A DNA stretch of 64,000 nucleotides, taken from contig JBCBMY010000011.1 of NCBI GenBank assembly GCA_039822045.1, positions 156,968 to 220,967 of the forward strand, read 5' to 3'. The number at the start of each line of letters is the position of its first letter. The first letter of the stretch is position 1. This DNA comes from HLUCCA09 sp039822045 (GTDB lineage Bacteria; Pseudomonadota; Alphaproteobacteria; Rhodobacterales; Rhodobacteraceae). Of the stretch, positions 31,094-40,520 are shown one piece after another. Both the position numbers and the translations under genes were made by a program. Below the pieces are notes generated by a model. It saw nothing but the letters and a program-made list of their open reading frames with translations, did no database searches and was not told the DNA's origin.

Positions 31094-32346
31094 TGGTCCT
31101 GGTGTTCTATGTCGCGCTGTTTGTGATCGCGCTCGCTGCAGTGACGGCGGTGCGGCGCACGATGACGGCGCGGAGCGACTTCACCTCGCTGAAGACGGTG
31201 ACGTTTGGCGACGAAAGCGCGGTGACGCCGGACCGGGCGGCTTCGGTGATCTCGGTGCTCGTGATCTTTCTGATCTGGGGCGCATTCACCGGCTCGAAAT
31301 TCGTGCCGCTCCATGTGCCCGGGCCCTATTCCGGCCTGACGGAGTTCACCTATACCGCGGAGCTGCCCGACGGCAGCCAGGATGACGCGATCGTGCGCGT
31401 TCTGGTGCATCACGTGGGGGAAGACCCGGAGGCGCCCGAGATCGAGGCCGGAAACGGCTTTGCCAAGAATGAGAGCGACACGGTGGCGACGTGGCGCAGC
31501 ACCCTCATTCGCGCCACGCGCAACGATGAGGGCGAGGACGCGCGCATCGTGTCGGTCGCCGGGCAGCCGATTGCGCCCGATCAGACCGTGAGCGTGGCCA
31601 ATGGCGAAGTGACGATGACGCCGAAAGGCTCGCTGAACTTCACGCCGGCCAGCGGGATGCAGATGGAGCCGATCTGGTTGCCGTCGCCCGAGGCCGTGGT
31701 GTCGCGGTTCTTCGAGATTGCGTCGGAGGGCTATCAGAACTTCACGCTTTGGGAGCATCTGGGCTGGTCGCTGATCCGCGTGATCGTGGGCTTTGCGTGC
31801 GGGGCGATCGTGGGCATTCCGCTGGGCTATGCGATGGGGCTTTCGGGGTGGTTTCGGGGCTGGTTCGACCCGATCGTGGAGTTCATGCGGCCGGTGCCGC
31901 CGCTGGCGCTGATCCCGCTGGTGATCATCTGGTTCGGGATCTGGGAGACGGGCAAGATCATACTTCTGTTCCTCGCTGCGCTGTGGATCATGATCATCGC
32001 GGCGCGGGCGGGCGTGTCGGGCGTCAACATCACCAAAATCCACGCGGCCTATTCGCTGGGTGCCACGAAATGGCAGGTGATGCGGTATGTCATCGTGCCG
32101 AACTCGCTGCCCGAGATCTTCACTGGCGCGCGGGTGGCGATGGGCGTGTGCTGGGGCACGGTGGTGGCGGCCGAACTGGTCGCCGCACAGAAGGGCGCGG
32201 GGATGATGATCATCGCGGCCTCGAAGTTCCAGCTGACCGACATCGTGATCATGGGCATCGTGCTGATCGGGATCATCGGCTACACGATCGACATCCTGAT
32301 GCGGCGGGCCGAGCTGTGGCTCGTGCCGTGGAAGGGCCGGGCGTAG
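31090..32346 (+). CDS. tauC: Taurine ABC transporter permease with N-terminal extension
   Basis: 418 residues, about 150 more than usual SsuC/TauC proteins. The C-terminal ~250 residues are a normal BPD_transp_1 domain with the EAA loop (HAAYSLGATKWQVMRYVIVP). The N-terminal part has two hydrophobic segments (residues ~2-20 and ~53-72). Between the second and the permease domain lies a ~100-residue acidic stretch (DDAIVRVLVHHVGEDPEAPE) that is probably extracytoplasmic. This extension could be a docking or ligand-handling domain. Confidence 0.88.
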   Translation: MMVLVFYVALFVIALAAVTAVRRTMTARSDFTSLKTVTFGDESAVTPDRAASVISVLVIFLIWGAFTGSKFVPLHVPGPYSGLTEFTYTAELPDGSQDDAIVRVLVHHVGEDPEAPEIEAGNGFAKNESDTVATWRSTLIRATRNDEGEDARIVSVAGQPIAPDQTVSVANGEVTMTPKGSLNFTPASGMQMEPIWLPSPEAVVSRFFEIASEGYQNFTLWEHLGWSLIRVIVGFACGAIVGIPLGYAMGLSGWFRGWFDPIVEFMRPVPPLALIPLVIIWFGIWETGKIILLFLAALWIMIIAARAGVSGVNITKIHAAYSLGATKWQVMRYVIVPNSLPEIFTGARVAMGVCWGTVVAAELVAAQKGAGMMIIAASKFQLTDIVIMGIVLIGIIGYTIDILMRRAELWLVPWKGRA

Positions 32347-32475
32347 AGGGCCACAACAGGCCGACGGGCGTTTTCAGGGGCACGGGCCCTGCGCGGGACT
32401 CAAGGGCGTCAGGCCGCCGCGCACTTCGGGGCCGACCCGTAGGCCGGCGATGTGCAGCTTCGCGCTCGTCTGGAT

Positions 32476-33591
32476 CTATTTCAGACATGCCGCGACGGCG
32501 TGGAGGACCTCGCGTTCCTCCTTCGTCTCGCGGGTGAGGAAATCGACGCCCTGGCCTGCATGCCCGGGGAGAAACGCCAGACCGGCGGCGATGTCGGCGC
32601 GCGTCTCGGGGTCGTTCTCGCCGATGCCGCCACAGAAGACCACCGTGTCGAGCCCGCCCATGGCGCCGGCCATCCGGCAGATCTCTTCGACGATGCGCGC
32701 GGTGAAATGGGCGATGGCCTCGGCCGCCTCGGGCGCGTCCGAATTGCGCAAATCCCGCATGTCGTTCGACAGGCCGGACAGGCCGAGAAGGCCCGATTGC
32801 TTGTAGAGCAGACGCTCGAGGCTGTCGGCGTCATGCCCCTGGCGCATGAGGTGGAGGAGGACACCGGGGTCGAGATGGCCGGGGCGGGTACCCATCGTCA
32901 GGCCGTCGAGGGTCGAGAAGCCCATGGACGTGGCAAGGCTCTGTCCGCCGGCCACCGCCGTGACGGAACAACCTGATCCGAGATGGGCGATGGCGATGCG
33001 GCGGTCAGCGACGGGATAGCCTTCGGCCCCTAGGGCGCGCAGAATCGAGCTGCACGAGAGACCGTGAAAGCCGTAGCGGCGGATCCCCTCATCGTAGAGC
33101 GACCGCGGCAGGGCGTAGGCGTCGTGGAGGCGAGGTTGGCCCGCGTGGAAGCCCGTGTCGAAACAGGCGACCTGGATCGCGCTGGGCGCGGCCGCCGTTG
33201 CGGCGCTGATCCCGGCGAGACCGGCGGGCTGATGGAGGGGCGCAAGTGCTCGGATCGCCTCCAGCTCGGCCAAAATGGCGTTGGTGACGATCACGGGGGC
33301 ATCGAACCGCGTGCCGCCATGGACGATGCGGTGACCGACGCCCGCGATCCGGGCGCCGGGCACGTGGTGCGCGACGGCGGCCGTCACCGCGGCGAGGGCC
33401 GCGTGATGATCGGAGGGCGGGAGGTCTTCGCTGGTTCGGCCCGACGGGGCATCAATGGTAAGACGCGGAACGTCCTCGCCGATGCGCTCGACCCGGCCCG
33501 ACAGGATCGCGGTGTCGGGGCTCGGCGCCTCGGCCAGCTCGAACTTCAGGGAGGACGAGCCGGCGTTGAGCGCGAGGATCAGATCCGCCAC
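32476..33591 (-). CDS. ackA: Acetate kinase
   Basis: 371 residues of the ASKHA-fold acetate/propionate kinase family. N-terminal LALNAGSSSLKF, the phosphate-site stretch GVGHRIVHGGTRF, RRYGFHGLS, and the nucleotide-binding FCGGIGEND. A GTG start encodes the first Met. It lies 12 bases after xsc on the same strand, so acetyl phosphate from Xsc can be turned into acetate plus ATP. Most taurine operons I recall place pta (acetyl-CoA formation) here. A pta gene is not in this window. Confidence 0.92.
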   Translation of the reverse strand: MADLILALNAGSSSLKFELAEAPSPDTAILSGRVERIGEDVPRLTIDAPSGRTSEDLPPSDHHAALAAVTAAVAHHVPGARIAGVGHRIVHGGTRFDAPVIVTNAILAELEAIRALAPLHQPAGLAGISAATAAAPSAIQVACFDTGFHAGQPRLHDAYALPRSLYDEGIRRYGFHGLSCSSILRALGAEGYPVADRRIAIAHLGSGCSVTAVAGGQSLATSMGFSTLDGLTMGTRPGHLDPGVLLHLMRQGHDADSLERLLYKQSGLLGLSGLSNDMRDLRNSDAPEAAEAIAHFTARIVEEICRMAGAMGGLDTVVFCGGIGENDPETRADIAAGLAFLPGHAGQGVDFLTRETKEEREVLHAVAACLK

Positions 33592-33603
33592 GGTGGCGCC
33601 GGC

Positions 33604-35382
33604 TCAGGCAGGTTCGCTCACCATGTCTGCGGGGTCGATGCCGGCGACCTCGACCGGAGCCTTCATCGCGTCGCGGCGGAAGGGCTCGCCCAGCTCCTGG
33701 TTGATCATCGCCTCTATGAGCGTCGTCTTGCCGTGCTTCATCTGGTCGTCGATGGCCTTAGCGAGCGCTGCGGTCAGCTCATCCATCGTGCGCGCCACGA
33801 CGCCCTCGAGCCCGCAAGCCTTTGCAATGCCGGCATAGCTGACGCTTTCGTCGAGCTCGGTCCCGACGAAATTGTCGGCAAACCATAGCGTCGAGTTCCG
33901 CTTCTCGGCGCCCCACTGATAGTTGCGGAAAACGATCTGAGTGATGGGCGGCCACTCGCCACGGCCGATGGCCGTGAGCTCATTGACGGCGATGCCAAAC
34001 GCACCATCGCCTGCAAAGCCCACTACGGGCACGTCGGGGCAACCGATCTTGGCGCCGACGATGGACGGCAGACCGTATCCGCAGGGCCCGAAAAGGCCTG
34101 GAGCGAGGTACTTGCGACCCTCCTCGAACGAGGGATAGGCATTGCCGATGGCGCAATTGTTGCCGATGTCGGACGAGATGATCGCCTCGCCCGGCAGCGC
34201 GGCCTGGATCGCGCGCCAGGCCATACGGGGGCTCATCCAGTCGGGCTTCGACGCGCGGGCGCGCTCGTTCCAGCTGGTGCCGGGATCATCGTCCTCGTGG
34301 TCCATCGACGACAGCTGCTGCGCCCAGCGCGACTTCGTCTCGGCGATGGTGTCGCGCCGCTCGGCGCGGCCGGTGTCTCCGGCGTCCGGCGAAAGACCGG
34401 CAAGAATGGCGCGCGCCGTCTTCGCGGCGTCGCCGACGATACCCACACTGACCTTCTTGGTCAGGCCGATCCGGTCGGCGTTGATGTCGATCTGGATGAC
34501 CTTGGCGTTCTTGGGCCAGTAGTCGATGCCGTAGCCCGGCAGCGTTGAGAACGGGTTGAGGCGGGTGCCGAGGGCCAGCACCACGTCGGCCTGTGAGATC
34601 AGCTCCATCCCGGCCTTTGAGCCGTTATAGCCCAGCGGGCCGGCAAAGAGAGGATGGGAACCCGGGAATGCGTCGTTGTGCTGGTAGCCAACGCAGACCG
34701 CGGCATCGAGCCGTTCGGCCAATGCGCGGGAGGCGTCGATCCCGCCTTCCGAGAGGACCACGCCAGCGCCATTCAGGATGACCGGGAACTTGGCGCTCGA
34801 CAGAAGATCCGCTGCGGCAGCGACGGACGTCTCACCGCCAGGGGCGCGCTCAAACAAGATCGGATCCGGCAGGTCGATATCGACGACCTGGGTCCAGTAG
34901 TCACGGGGGATGTTGAGTTGCGCTGGGGCCGAGAGATGCTTGGCCTTGGCGATGACGCGGGTCAGGACCTCGGCGACGCGGGTCGGGTCGCGGACCTCTT
35001 CCTGATAGGCTACCATATCTTCGAAGAGCTTCATCTGCTCGACTTCCTGAAAACCGCCCTGCCCGATCGTTTTGTTGGCCGCCTGGGGCGTGACGAGGAG
35101 GAGCGGCGTGTGATTCCAGTAGGCCGTTTTGACCGCCGTGACGAAGTTGGTGATGCCGGGGCCGTTCTGCGCGATCATCATCGACATCTGGCCAGTGGCC
35201 CGGGTGAAGCCATCGGCCATCATGCCCGCCGAGCCCTCATGCGCGCAGTCCCAGAACGTGATGCCGGCCTTCGGGAAGAGATCGGAGATCGGCATCATGG
35301 CGGACCCGATGATCCCAAAGGCGTGGCGGATACCGTGCCGCTGAAGGACTTTGACGAAGGCTTCTTCGGTGGTCATGCGCAT
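33604..35382 (-). CDS. xsc: Sulfoacetaldehyde acetyltransferase
   Basis: 592 residues, a ThDP-dependent enzyme. It has the acetolactate-synthase-like N-terminal Glu (CAHEGSAGMMADGF) and a central domain. The ThDP-binding GDGAFG motif with its downstream Asn lies in the C-terminal third. Many stretches fit Xsc (FGIIGSAMMPISDLFPKAGI, NKTIGQGGFQEVEQMKLFED). It converts sulfoacetaldehyde and phosphate to acetyl phosphate and sulfite. The start was placed at the ATG with AAAGGGA 6 bases upstream. A divergent IclR regulator is adjacent. Confidence 0.95.
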   Translation of the reverse strand: MRMTTEEAFVKVLQRHGIRHAFGIIGSAMMPISDLFPKAGITFWDCAHEGSAGMMADGFTRATGQMSMMIAQNGPGITNFVTAVKTAYWNHTPLLLVTPQAANKTIGQGGFQEVEQMKLFEDMVAYQEEVRDPTRVAEVLTRVIAKAKHLSAPAQLNIPRDYWTQVVDIDLPDPILFERAPGGETSVAAAADLLSSAKFPVILNGAGVVLSEGGIDASRALAERLDAAVCVGYQHNDAFPGSHPLFAGPLGYNGSKAGMELISQADVVLALGTRLNPFSTLPGYGIDYWPKNAKVIQIDINADRIGLTKKVSVGIVGDAAKTARAILAGLSPDAGDTGRAERRDTIAETKSRWAQQLSSMDHEDDDPGTSWNERARASKPDWMSPRMAWRAIQAALPGEAIISSDIGNNCAIGNAYPSFEEGRKYLAPGLFGPCGYGLPSIVGAKIGCPDVPVVGFAGDGAFGIAVNELTAIGRGEWPPITQIVFRNYQWGAEKRNSTLWFADNFVGTELDESVSYAGIAKACGLEGVVARTMDELTAALAKAIDDQMKHGKTTLIEAMINQELGEPFRRDAMKAPVEVAGIDPADMVSEPA

Positions 35383-35488
35383 GGAACGTCCCTTTCTGCT
35401 GGTCGTTGACGGCGGCGGGGCGACGAGGGAATCGGGCGCCACCCCTCCCCCGAGCGACACCTTGTGGTGCTTCTAGGATATCGGGTAT

Positions 35489-35505
35489 TGAGACGGCAAG
35501 TCTCA
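35489..35505. promoter_or_regulatory. Palindromic operator candidate for the IclR regulator
   Basis: TGAGAC-GGCAA-GTCTCA is a perfect 6-base inverted repeat with a 5-base centre in the 172-base xsc/iclR divergent region. It sits 50 bases upstream of the regulator start, where autoregulation and xsc control would be expected. Confidence 0.5.
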
Positions 35506-35554
35506 TTTTCCGGACGGCCGGAGGTTGGGGCTGCGACTTGGAAGGGCTTGCGGC

Positions 35555-36328
35555 ATGGACGGGGCACGCGCGCAGATACCGACGAACCTGAGGCTTCTTG
35601 CGGTGCTTGAAGAGGTGGCGCGGGCGGGCGGCGCCGTGACGCCGACAGAGGTGAACGCGCGGCTCGACTTGCCCAAGGCGACGATCCACCGTCTGTTCGC
35701 CACCCTGGCGGCCGAGGGATTCCTGGAGCGCGATCTGGACGGTCGCGCCTATGGCCCGGGGCCGCGGCTGCGTGGGCTGGCCTGGGGCGTGCTGTCGGCC
35801 GAAGGGCTTCGCACGGCGCGGCGGGCGGTCTTGGAGCGGCTGTCGCGCGAGATCGGGGAGACCTGCAACATCGCGCTGCCAGAGGGCGACGCGATGGTCT
35901 ATCTCGACCGGGTGGAGACAGAGTGGCCCCTGCGCATCCAGCTTCCGCCCGGGACGCGGGTGCCGCTCTACTGCACGGCCAGCGGCAAGATGTTTCTGAC
36001 CTCGCTCAGCCCCGCTCAGCTGGAGCGCTATGCAGGGTCGGCGTCCCTCGAGCGGCGGACACCGGCGACAATAACGGATGCTGCGAGCTTGGTGGCGGAG
36101 GTTGCCGAGGCGCGGGCCTTGGGCCGGGCGCTCGACCGCGAAGAGTTCATGGCGGGCATGTTCGCCGTTGCGGCGCCCGTGATGCACCTTGGGCGCCTGG
36201 TTGGGACCTTGTCGGTGCACGCGCCGGTGCAGAGGTTCGATGCCGACCGGGCCGAGGGGTGCCTGCCCGCGATCGGGCGCGCTGCGCGGGCGCTATCGGC
36301 CTTGATGGGGCCCGGCGAGGAGGGCTGA
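35555..36328 (+). CDS. IclR-family transcriptional regulator
   Basis: 257 residues. An N-terminal winged helix (PTEVNARLDLPKATIHRLFAT) and a C-terminal effector domain (RVPLYCTASGKMFLTSL, REEFMAGMFAVAAPV) fit the family. The ATG was chosen because GAAGGG is 8 bases upstream. A 10-residue longer in-frame start has none. Location suggests it controls xsc-ackA, with taurine, sulfoacetaldehyde or a sulfonate as possible effector. Its stop overlaps the convergent racemase-like gene by 36 bases. Confidence 0.88.
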   Translation: MDGARAQIPTNLRLLAVLEEVARAGGAVTPTEVNARLDLPKATIHRLFATLAAEGFLERDLDGRAYGPGPRLRGLAWGVLSAEGLRTARRAVLERLSREIGETCNIALPEGDAMVYLDRVETEWPLRIQLPPGTRVPLYCTASGKMFLTSLSPAQLERYAGSASLERRTPATITDAASLVAEVAEARALGRALDREEFMAGMFAVAAPVMHLGRLVGTLSVHAPVQRFDADRAEGCLPAIGRAARALSALMGPGEEG

Positions 36329-37045
36329 AGGCGCGCCGTTGCCGAGCGCATGGCCGACCTTGCGCAGGAGATCCCACGCCAGGACGAGGTTCGACGACAG
36401 GACCGGGCGGCCGAGCGCGGCTTCGAGCCCTGGAACAACGTCGAGCGTGCGAAGGTTGGTACAGGAGAGGAAGAGCCCGTCGACCTTGGCGCCCGCACAG
36501 AGCGCGAGCGCAGCATCGTAGACGGAAGTGCCGTCGATCTCGGCGACGCGGGCCTCTACGGGTTCGGCGAACGTCCCGAAGACCGGGGTGGCGATGCCGC
36601 GATCCGATAGAACGGCGCGCAAGCGGTCGGACACTTTGGCGACGTAGGGCGAAAGGAACGCAAGGCGCTGGATCCCAAGCGCGGCGCAGGCGGCGTTGAG
36701 GGCGGAGACGGGTTCGGTGACGGCGCGCGTCTCGCATCCACCGGCGACGAGCTCTGCGATCCGAGGTGCCCCGATCTGCGCGGTGCCGGAGGTGCAGCCG
36801 TATCCGACCGCCCCAAAATGCAAGCCCCGCGGGAAGAGGCTGGCCGATGCCGTCAGGTGCCGGGCCATCTCGGCCAGACTTTCGGCGCTGACCTCGGCAC
36901 CGGACGGCACGCGGGACACCAGAAGGCGCACATCGTCGGGCAGGAGGCGCCGGAGGTCGTCCTCAACCGTCAGGTCCGATTGCAGGACGATAACGCCTAT
37001 GGCCGGGCGCAGATCAGGAGCGAGCGTGTAGGAATAGGCGGTCAT
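36293..37045 (-). CDS. Asp/Glu racemase-superfamily protein (maleate isomerase/EutA-like)
   Basis: 250 residues. Two cysteines lie in the places used by maleate isomerase and arylmalonate decarboxylase relatives: YGCTSGT in the first half (~83) and LSCTNLR in the second (~196). Both are followed by Thr/Ser-rich loops, so a two-cysteine racemase/isomerase mechanism is plausible. The EutA protein of ectoine use is in this group. It is the last gene of a three-gene operon and overlaps the M24 gene by 4 bases. The substrate is not assigned. Confidence 0.8.
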   Translation of the reverse strand: MTAYSYTLAPDLRPAIGVIVLQSDLTVEDDLRRLLPDDVRLLVSRVPSGAEVSAESLAEMARHLTASASLFPRGLHFGAVGYGCTSGTAQIGAPRIAELVAGGCETRAVTEPVSALNAACAALGIQRLAFLSPYVAKVSDRLRAVLSDRGIATPVFGTFAEPVEARVAEIDGTSVYDAALALCAGAKVDGLFLSCTNLRTLDVVPGLEAALGRPVLSSNLVLAWDLLRKVGHALGNGAPSALLAGPHQGR

Positions 37046-38256
37046 AGCGCGGCCTGAAGTCTGGGCATTGCGCGCGGGGCGGGCGAGGACAGCAGGCGCG
37101 CGCCGTCCTCAGCGATCACGATGTTCTCTTCGTGGACCAGGATGCGACCGCTGGGCAGAGCGAGAGCAGGTTCGAGGGTCAAGACCATGCCGGGGGCCAG
37201 AACGGTTTCGTCTTGCGGGATCAGCGACAGACCCTCGGTCAGTTGCATGCCGAGCCCGTGTCCGAGGCGGCCAGGGGGCGCCAAACCGCCAGTAAGGATG
37301 CCGTCCATCGCGTGGAAGAGGTCTGCGGCTCTGGCACCCGGGCGGGCGGCGGCAAGGCCGGCCTCGAAGGCATCGATCAGGCGGGCATGGGCGGCATCGG
37401 TCAGGGGCGACACCGGAGGGACTGCGAAGTTACGGTCGAAATCGCAGAAGTAGCCGTCGACGACGAGACCCGTGTCGAGCATGAGCACGTCGCCGGGCGC
37501 AAGCGGCGCGTCGGTGGCGGGTGAGATGACGTCCGCATAGCCGCCCTGCCCCGCGCCGCCGGCCAGGTAGGCAACCCAGTCGGCACCCTCGTCAAGGCAC
37601 AGGGCCTGGAAGCGCCGGAAGACGCTGCTGAGGGGCGTTCCTACGCTGGCGATCTCAGGCACGCGGCCGAAAGCGCGGCTCGCCACGTCGCAGGCCGCCT
37701 GGATCTTAGCGATTTCAGCCGGGGATTTGATGGCGCGCAGGCTGGCCAGGATGCCCGCGTCACCCGAGATCGTGCGGGGTGCGAGCGCGTGGGCCAGCGC
37801 GCGCCAGCTGTCGAGGGGCATGCGCAGGTGGGTTTCGGGGCCCATGGGCGTGCCCAGGCGGCCGGTGCCGGGAACGAGAGCGGCAATGGTCTCGGCCAGG
37901 AGCGTGATCCCGTCATCGCCGGGGTTGGGCGACGGCCAGGTGCGGATGTCGGTGACCCAGGTGCGCGCCATGAGGTCGGCGCCGATGGCAGGGATCACGG
38001 CGACTGGGTCTGACGCGGCGGGAACGACGACGAACCACGGGCGGGTCGGGCTTTCCCAGAAGCGGGTGAGGAAGCCGGTGACATAGCGGATGTCGGGCTC
38101 GGTCGTGAGGAGGAGCGCGTCGAGGCCGGCCTCGGCCATGAGGGACTGGGCGCGCGCGGTGCGGGCGCGGAACTCGGCCTCCGAGAACCCCCGGGTGAAG
38201 CCGGACGGTGCGGCAGGGGGCTTGGGGGATGAGAGACCTGGAGCGGTGCCGGGCAT
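37042..38256 (-). CDS. M24-family metallopeptidase/hydrolase (Xaa-Pro dipeptidase or ectoine hydrolase-like)
   Basis: 404 residues. An N-terminal creatinase-type domain (ARAQSLMAEAGLDALLLTTE) precedes a C-terminal pita-bread domain with all five metal ligands: Asp in VLMLDTGL, Asp in FCDFDRN, His in LGHGLGM, Glu in LTLEPAL and Glu in HEENIV. This means a two-metal hydrolase rather than creatinase (which lacks the metal set). Possible substrates are Xaa-Pro dipeptides or ectoine. It is separated from the ammonia-lyase-like gene by one base. Confidence 0.85.
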   Translation of the reverse strand: MPGTAPGLSSPKPPAAPSGFTRGFSEAEFRARTARAQSLMAEAGLDALLLTTEPDIRYVTGFLTRFWESPTRPWFVVVPAASDPVAVIPAIGADLMARTWVTDIRTWPSPNPGDDGITLLAETIAALVPGTGRLGTPMGPETHLRMPLDSWRALAHALAPRTISGDAGILASLRAIKSPAEIAKIQAACDVASRAFGRVPEIASVGTPLSSVFRRFQALCLDEGADWVAYLAGGAGQGGYADVISPATDAPLAPGDVLMLDTGLVVDGYFCDFDRNFAVPPVSPLTDAAHARLIDAFEAGLAAARPGARAADLFHAMDGILTGGLAPPGRLGHGLGMQLTEGLSLIPQDETVLAPGMVLTLEPALALPSGRILVHEENIVIAEDGARLLSSPAPRAMPRLQAAL

Positions 38257-38257
38257 G

Positions 38258-39316
38258 TCAGGACGTGCCTGCCATGTCCTCAGGGCCCTCGCTGAGGATG
38301 ATCAGGGCACGGCTGTCTGCGGCGAGGTCCAGAGCATCGTGGGCGCCGGGACCTGCAAGCGCCGAGAGACCCGCGGAGCCCGATGGTGTGGTTGCCAGGC
38401 CGTGACGGGCCGCGAGGGCTGCGCCCTCATGCCCCTCGGCCTCGGTGATCGTGACGAAAAAGTCGGCGTCGCGCGCCAGGCCCTTCAGGGCGATGAGCGA
38501 GGGCTCCTTGCAGTCGAGCCGGCCCATGGCGGAGACGGGCCCCGTTGCTGCCGCAGGTGCGCCGGCGGAGATTGAGCCCGCGAGCGCGGGCGCCGCGTCG
38601 GGCTCGACGACGATTATGCGAGGCCCGTCGGCCCATTCGGACCGGGCGGCTGCCGCGGCGGCGCCGGCCAGACCGCCGACGCCGGCCTGCAGGAGGATGT
38701 GAGTTGGGGCTTTCGGGATCTGCGCGAAGACCTCGACCATCATGGCCAGGTACCCCTCCATCAGGCGATGGGGGCGATCGGTGTAGCCAGGCCACGAGCT
38801 GTCGGAGAGCAGGACCGACCCATTGTCGTCGGCCGTCTGCGCCGCGGCGTGCATACTGTCCTCGTAGGTCGCGCCGGCACGGACGACCGCTGCGCCGAGG
38901 GATCGGAGACGGTCGGCAAAGCTCTCGGGGACGGTATCGGCGATGAAGATCTGGGCGTTGGCACCGAACGCAGCGGCTCCCGCGGCCACGGACAGACCGT
39001 GGTTGCCGGCGCTCGCGGTCACGTACGTGTGGCCCCGTGCCCGGCCGTCTTCGGCGTCGACGGCAATAACATAGGCGGCGCCAAGGGCCTTGAAGCTGCC
39101 GAGGCTCATACGATCGCGCTCGTCCTTCACTTGGATCTGCGCGATGCCAAGCTCAGCGGCCAGCTTTGGCAGGTCACAGAGCGGCGTTTCGGCGGCGATC
39201 GGGCATCGAGCCAGGAGCGCGGTGGGACGGGCCCCATCCGTGGACGGAGACGGGATGGCCTCGGACCCCGGCCATGTGAGGCCTGTTCCACGATAGGGAT
39301 TTGTGAGGGCGCGCAT
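38258..39316 (-). CDS. Diaminopropionate ammonia-lyase-like PLP enzyme
   Basis: A 352-residue fold-type II PLP enzyme. Lys in LGSFKALGAAY binds PLP. The Asn-Gly-type phosphate loop reads ASAGNHG. The stretches SSWPGYTDRPHRLMEGY and HILLQAGVGGLAGA match the DpaL family, although threonine dehydratase-like EutB is related. Reaction type: beta-elimination of ammonia from a diamino- or hydroxyamino acid. It is the first gene of the minus-strand operon. The long in-frame N-terminal extension (to 39811) overlaps the divergent ATPase and was rejected. Confidence 0.78.
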   Translation of the reverse strand: MRALTNPYRGTGLTWPGSEAIPSPSTDGARPTALLARCPIAAETPLCDLPKLAAELGIAQIQVKDERDRMSLGSFKALGAAYVIAVDAEDGRARGHTYVTASAGNHGLSVAAGAAAFGANAQIFIADTVPESFADRLRSLGAAVVRAGATYEDSMHAAAQTADDNGSVLLSDSSWPGYTDRPHRLMEGYLAMMVEVFAQIPKAPTHILLQAGVGGLAGAAAAAARSEWADGPRIIVVEPDAAPALAGSISAGAPAAATGPVSAMGRLDCKEPSLIALKGLARDADFFVTITEAEGHEGAALAARHGLATTPSGSAGLSALAGPGAHDALDLAADSRALIILSEGPEDMAGTS

Positions 39317-39495
39317 CGGGCAGACCCTGCGTGGCGCCGACGGCAACGTCAATGCGCCGTGTCCGCGTGTGTTGGGGGTCGCGTTGGTTTTCATTGCAAC
39401 GTCTTCATCGTGGCCCAATGCCGAGCGGTTTGCCTTTCTCGTCGCGGTTCGGCATGCGGAGCCGCGACGCGGGGCGAACGGGGGAATCGCGTGCG

Positions 39496-40518
39496 ATGGG
39501 CATCTGTGTGACGCATCTGACGAAGCGGTTCGGGGGCGCCGCCGCCGTGGACGATGTGTCATTCGACGTCGCCGATGGCACGTTCCTGGCCATCGTGGGT
39601 GCGTCGGGATGCGGCAAGTCCACCCTTCTGCGGCTCGTGGCCGGCCTGGAGACGCCCGACGGCGGGGAGATCCGGCTGGGCGGTGCGCTCGTCGCCAACG
39701 GAAAAACGTTCGTGCCACCGGAAGCACGGAGCGTTGGCGTCGTGTTCCAGTCCTACGCGCTCTGGCCGCACCTGACGGTCGAGGGGAATGTGGCTTTTCC
39801 CTATGAGGCACAGGGAATGGCCACCGAGGCCGCCAAGGAGAAGGCAGCCGGCCACCTCAAGACCGTCGCGCTGGAGGCGCTGAAGGATCGACGGCCCGAA
39901 GCCCTGTCGGGCGGGCAGAGGCAACGCGTGGCACTGGCCCGGTGTCTGGCGGGCCAGGCCCGCACGATCCTGATGGACGAGCCGCTTGCGAATCTGGACC
40001 CGCACTTGCGGGCCGAGATGGAGACGGAGCTGAAAGCGTTCCACCGGGCGAGCGGCGTTACGACCCTTTATATCACGCATGATCAGCGGGAGGCTATGGC
40101 GCTGGCCGATGTAATGGCCGTGATGCATGCGGGGCGGTTTCTTCAGGTTGGCCCGCCGGCGGAAATCTATGACCGGCCTGTGAGTGCCCGCGTTGCGCGG
40201 TTCATCGGGCGCGGGGCAGTGATCGCGGCGTCGGTCTCGACCGGGATCGCACACATTGGGGGGCAGGACGTGCCCGTGGATGGCGCGGCGGAGTTCGACG
40301 GGCCGGCGGAGCTGTTCCTCCGCCCTCGGGACATCGCGGTGGGAGATGTCGGGGGGCCGGCGCGCCTGTCGTCCGTCCACTATCGCGGCGGGGTCTGGGA
40401 GGCGGAGGCCGTGGCCGACGGGATCGATGCGCCTTTTGCGGTCGATCTCGACCGGCCCGTGGCCGAGGGGGAGACGGTGCGGCTGGCGTTTCGGCGCGCT
40501 TGGGTGCTGCCCGACTGA
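39496..40518 (+). CDS. ABC ATPase of iron(III)/aminoethylphosphonate type
   Basis: 340 residues. Walker A GASGCGKST, signature LSGGQRQRVALARCL, Walker B TILMDEPLANLD and a C-terminal TOBE-like domain (~250-340) as in FbpC/PotA-like ATPases. It starts MGICVTHLTKRF. It converges on the fused permease with 2 bases between stops, and the binding protein lies beyond that. The three subunits would be made from two opposed transcripts. Confidence 0.85.
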   Translation: MGICVTHLTKRFGGAAAVDDVSFDVADGTFLAIVGASGCGKSTLLRLVAGLETPDGGEIRLGGALVANGKTFVPPEARSVGVVFQSYALWPHLTVEGNVAFPYEAQGMATEAAKEKAAGHLKTVALEALKDRRPEALSGGQRQRVALARCLAGQARTILMDEPLANLDPHLRAEMETELKAFHRASGVTTLYITHDQREAMALADVMAVMHAGRFLQVGPPAEIYDRPVSARVARFIGRGAVIAASVSTGIAHIGGQDVPVDGAAEFDGPAELFLRPRDIAVGDVGGPARLSSVHYRGGVWEAEAVADGIDAPFAVDLDRPVAEGETVRLAFRRAWVLPD

Positions 40519-40520
40519 TG

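Noticed and set aside
38258..39811. 165-residue N-terminal extension of the ammonia-lyase-like protein
   Set aside because: The extension is Arg/Pro-rich and overlaps the divergent ATPase gene; the family starts at 39316.
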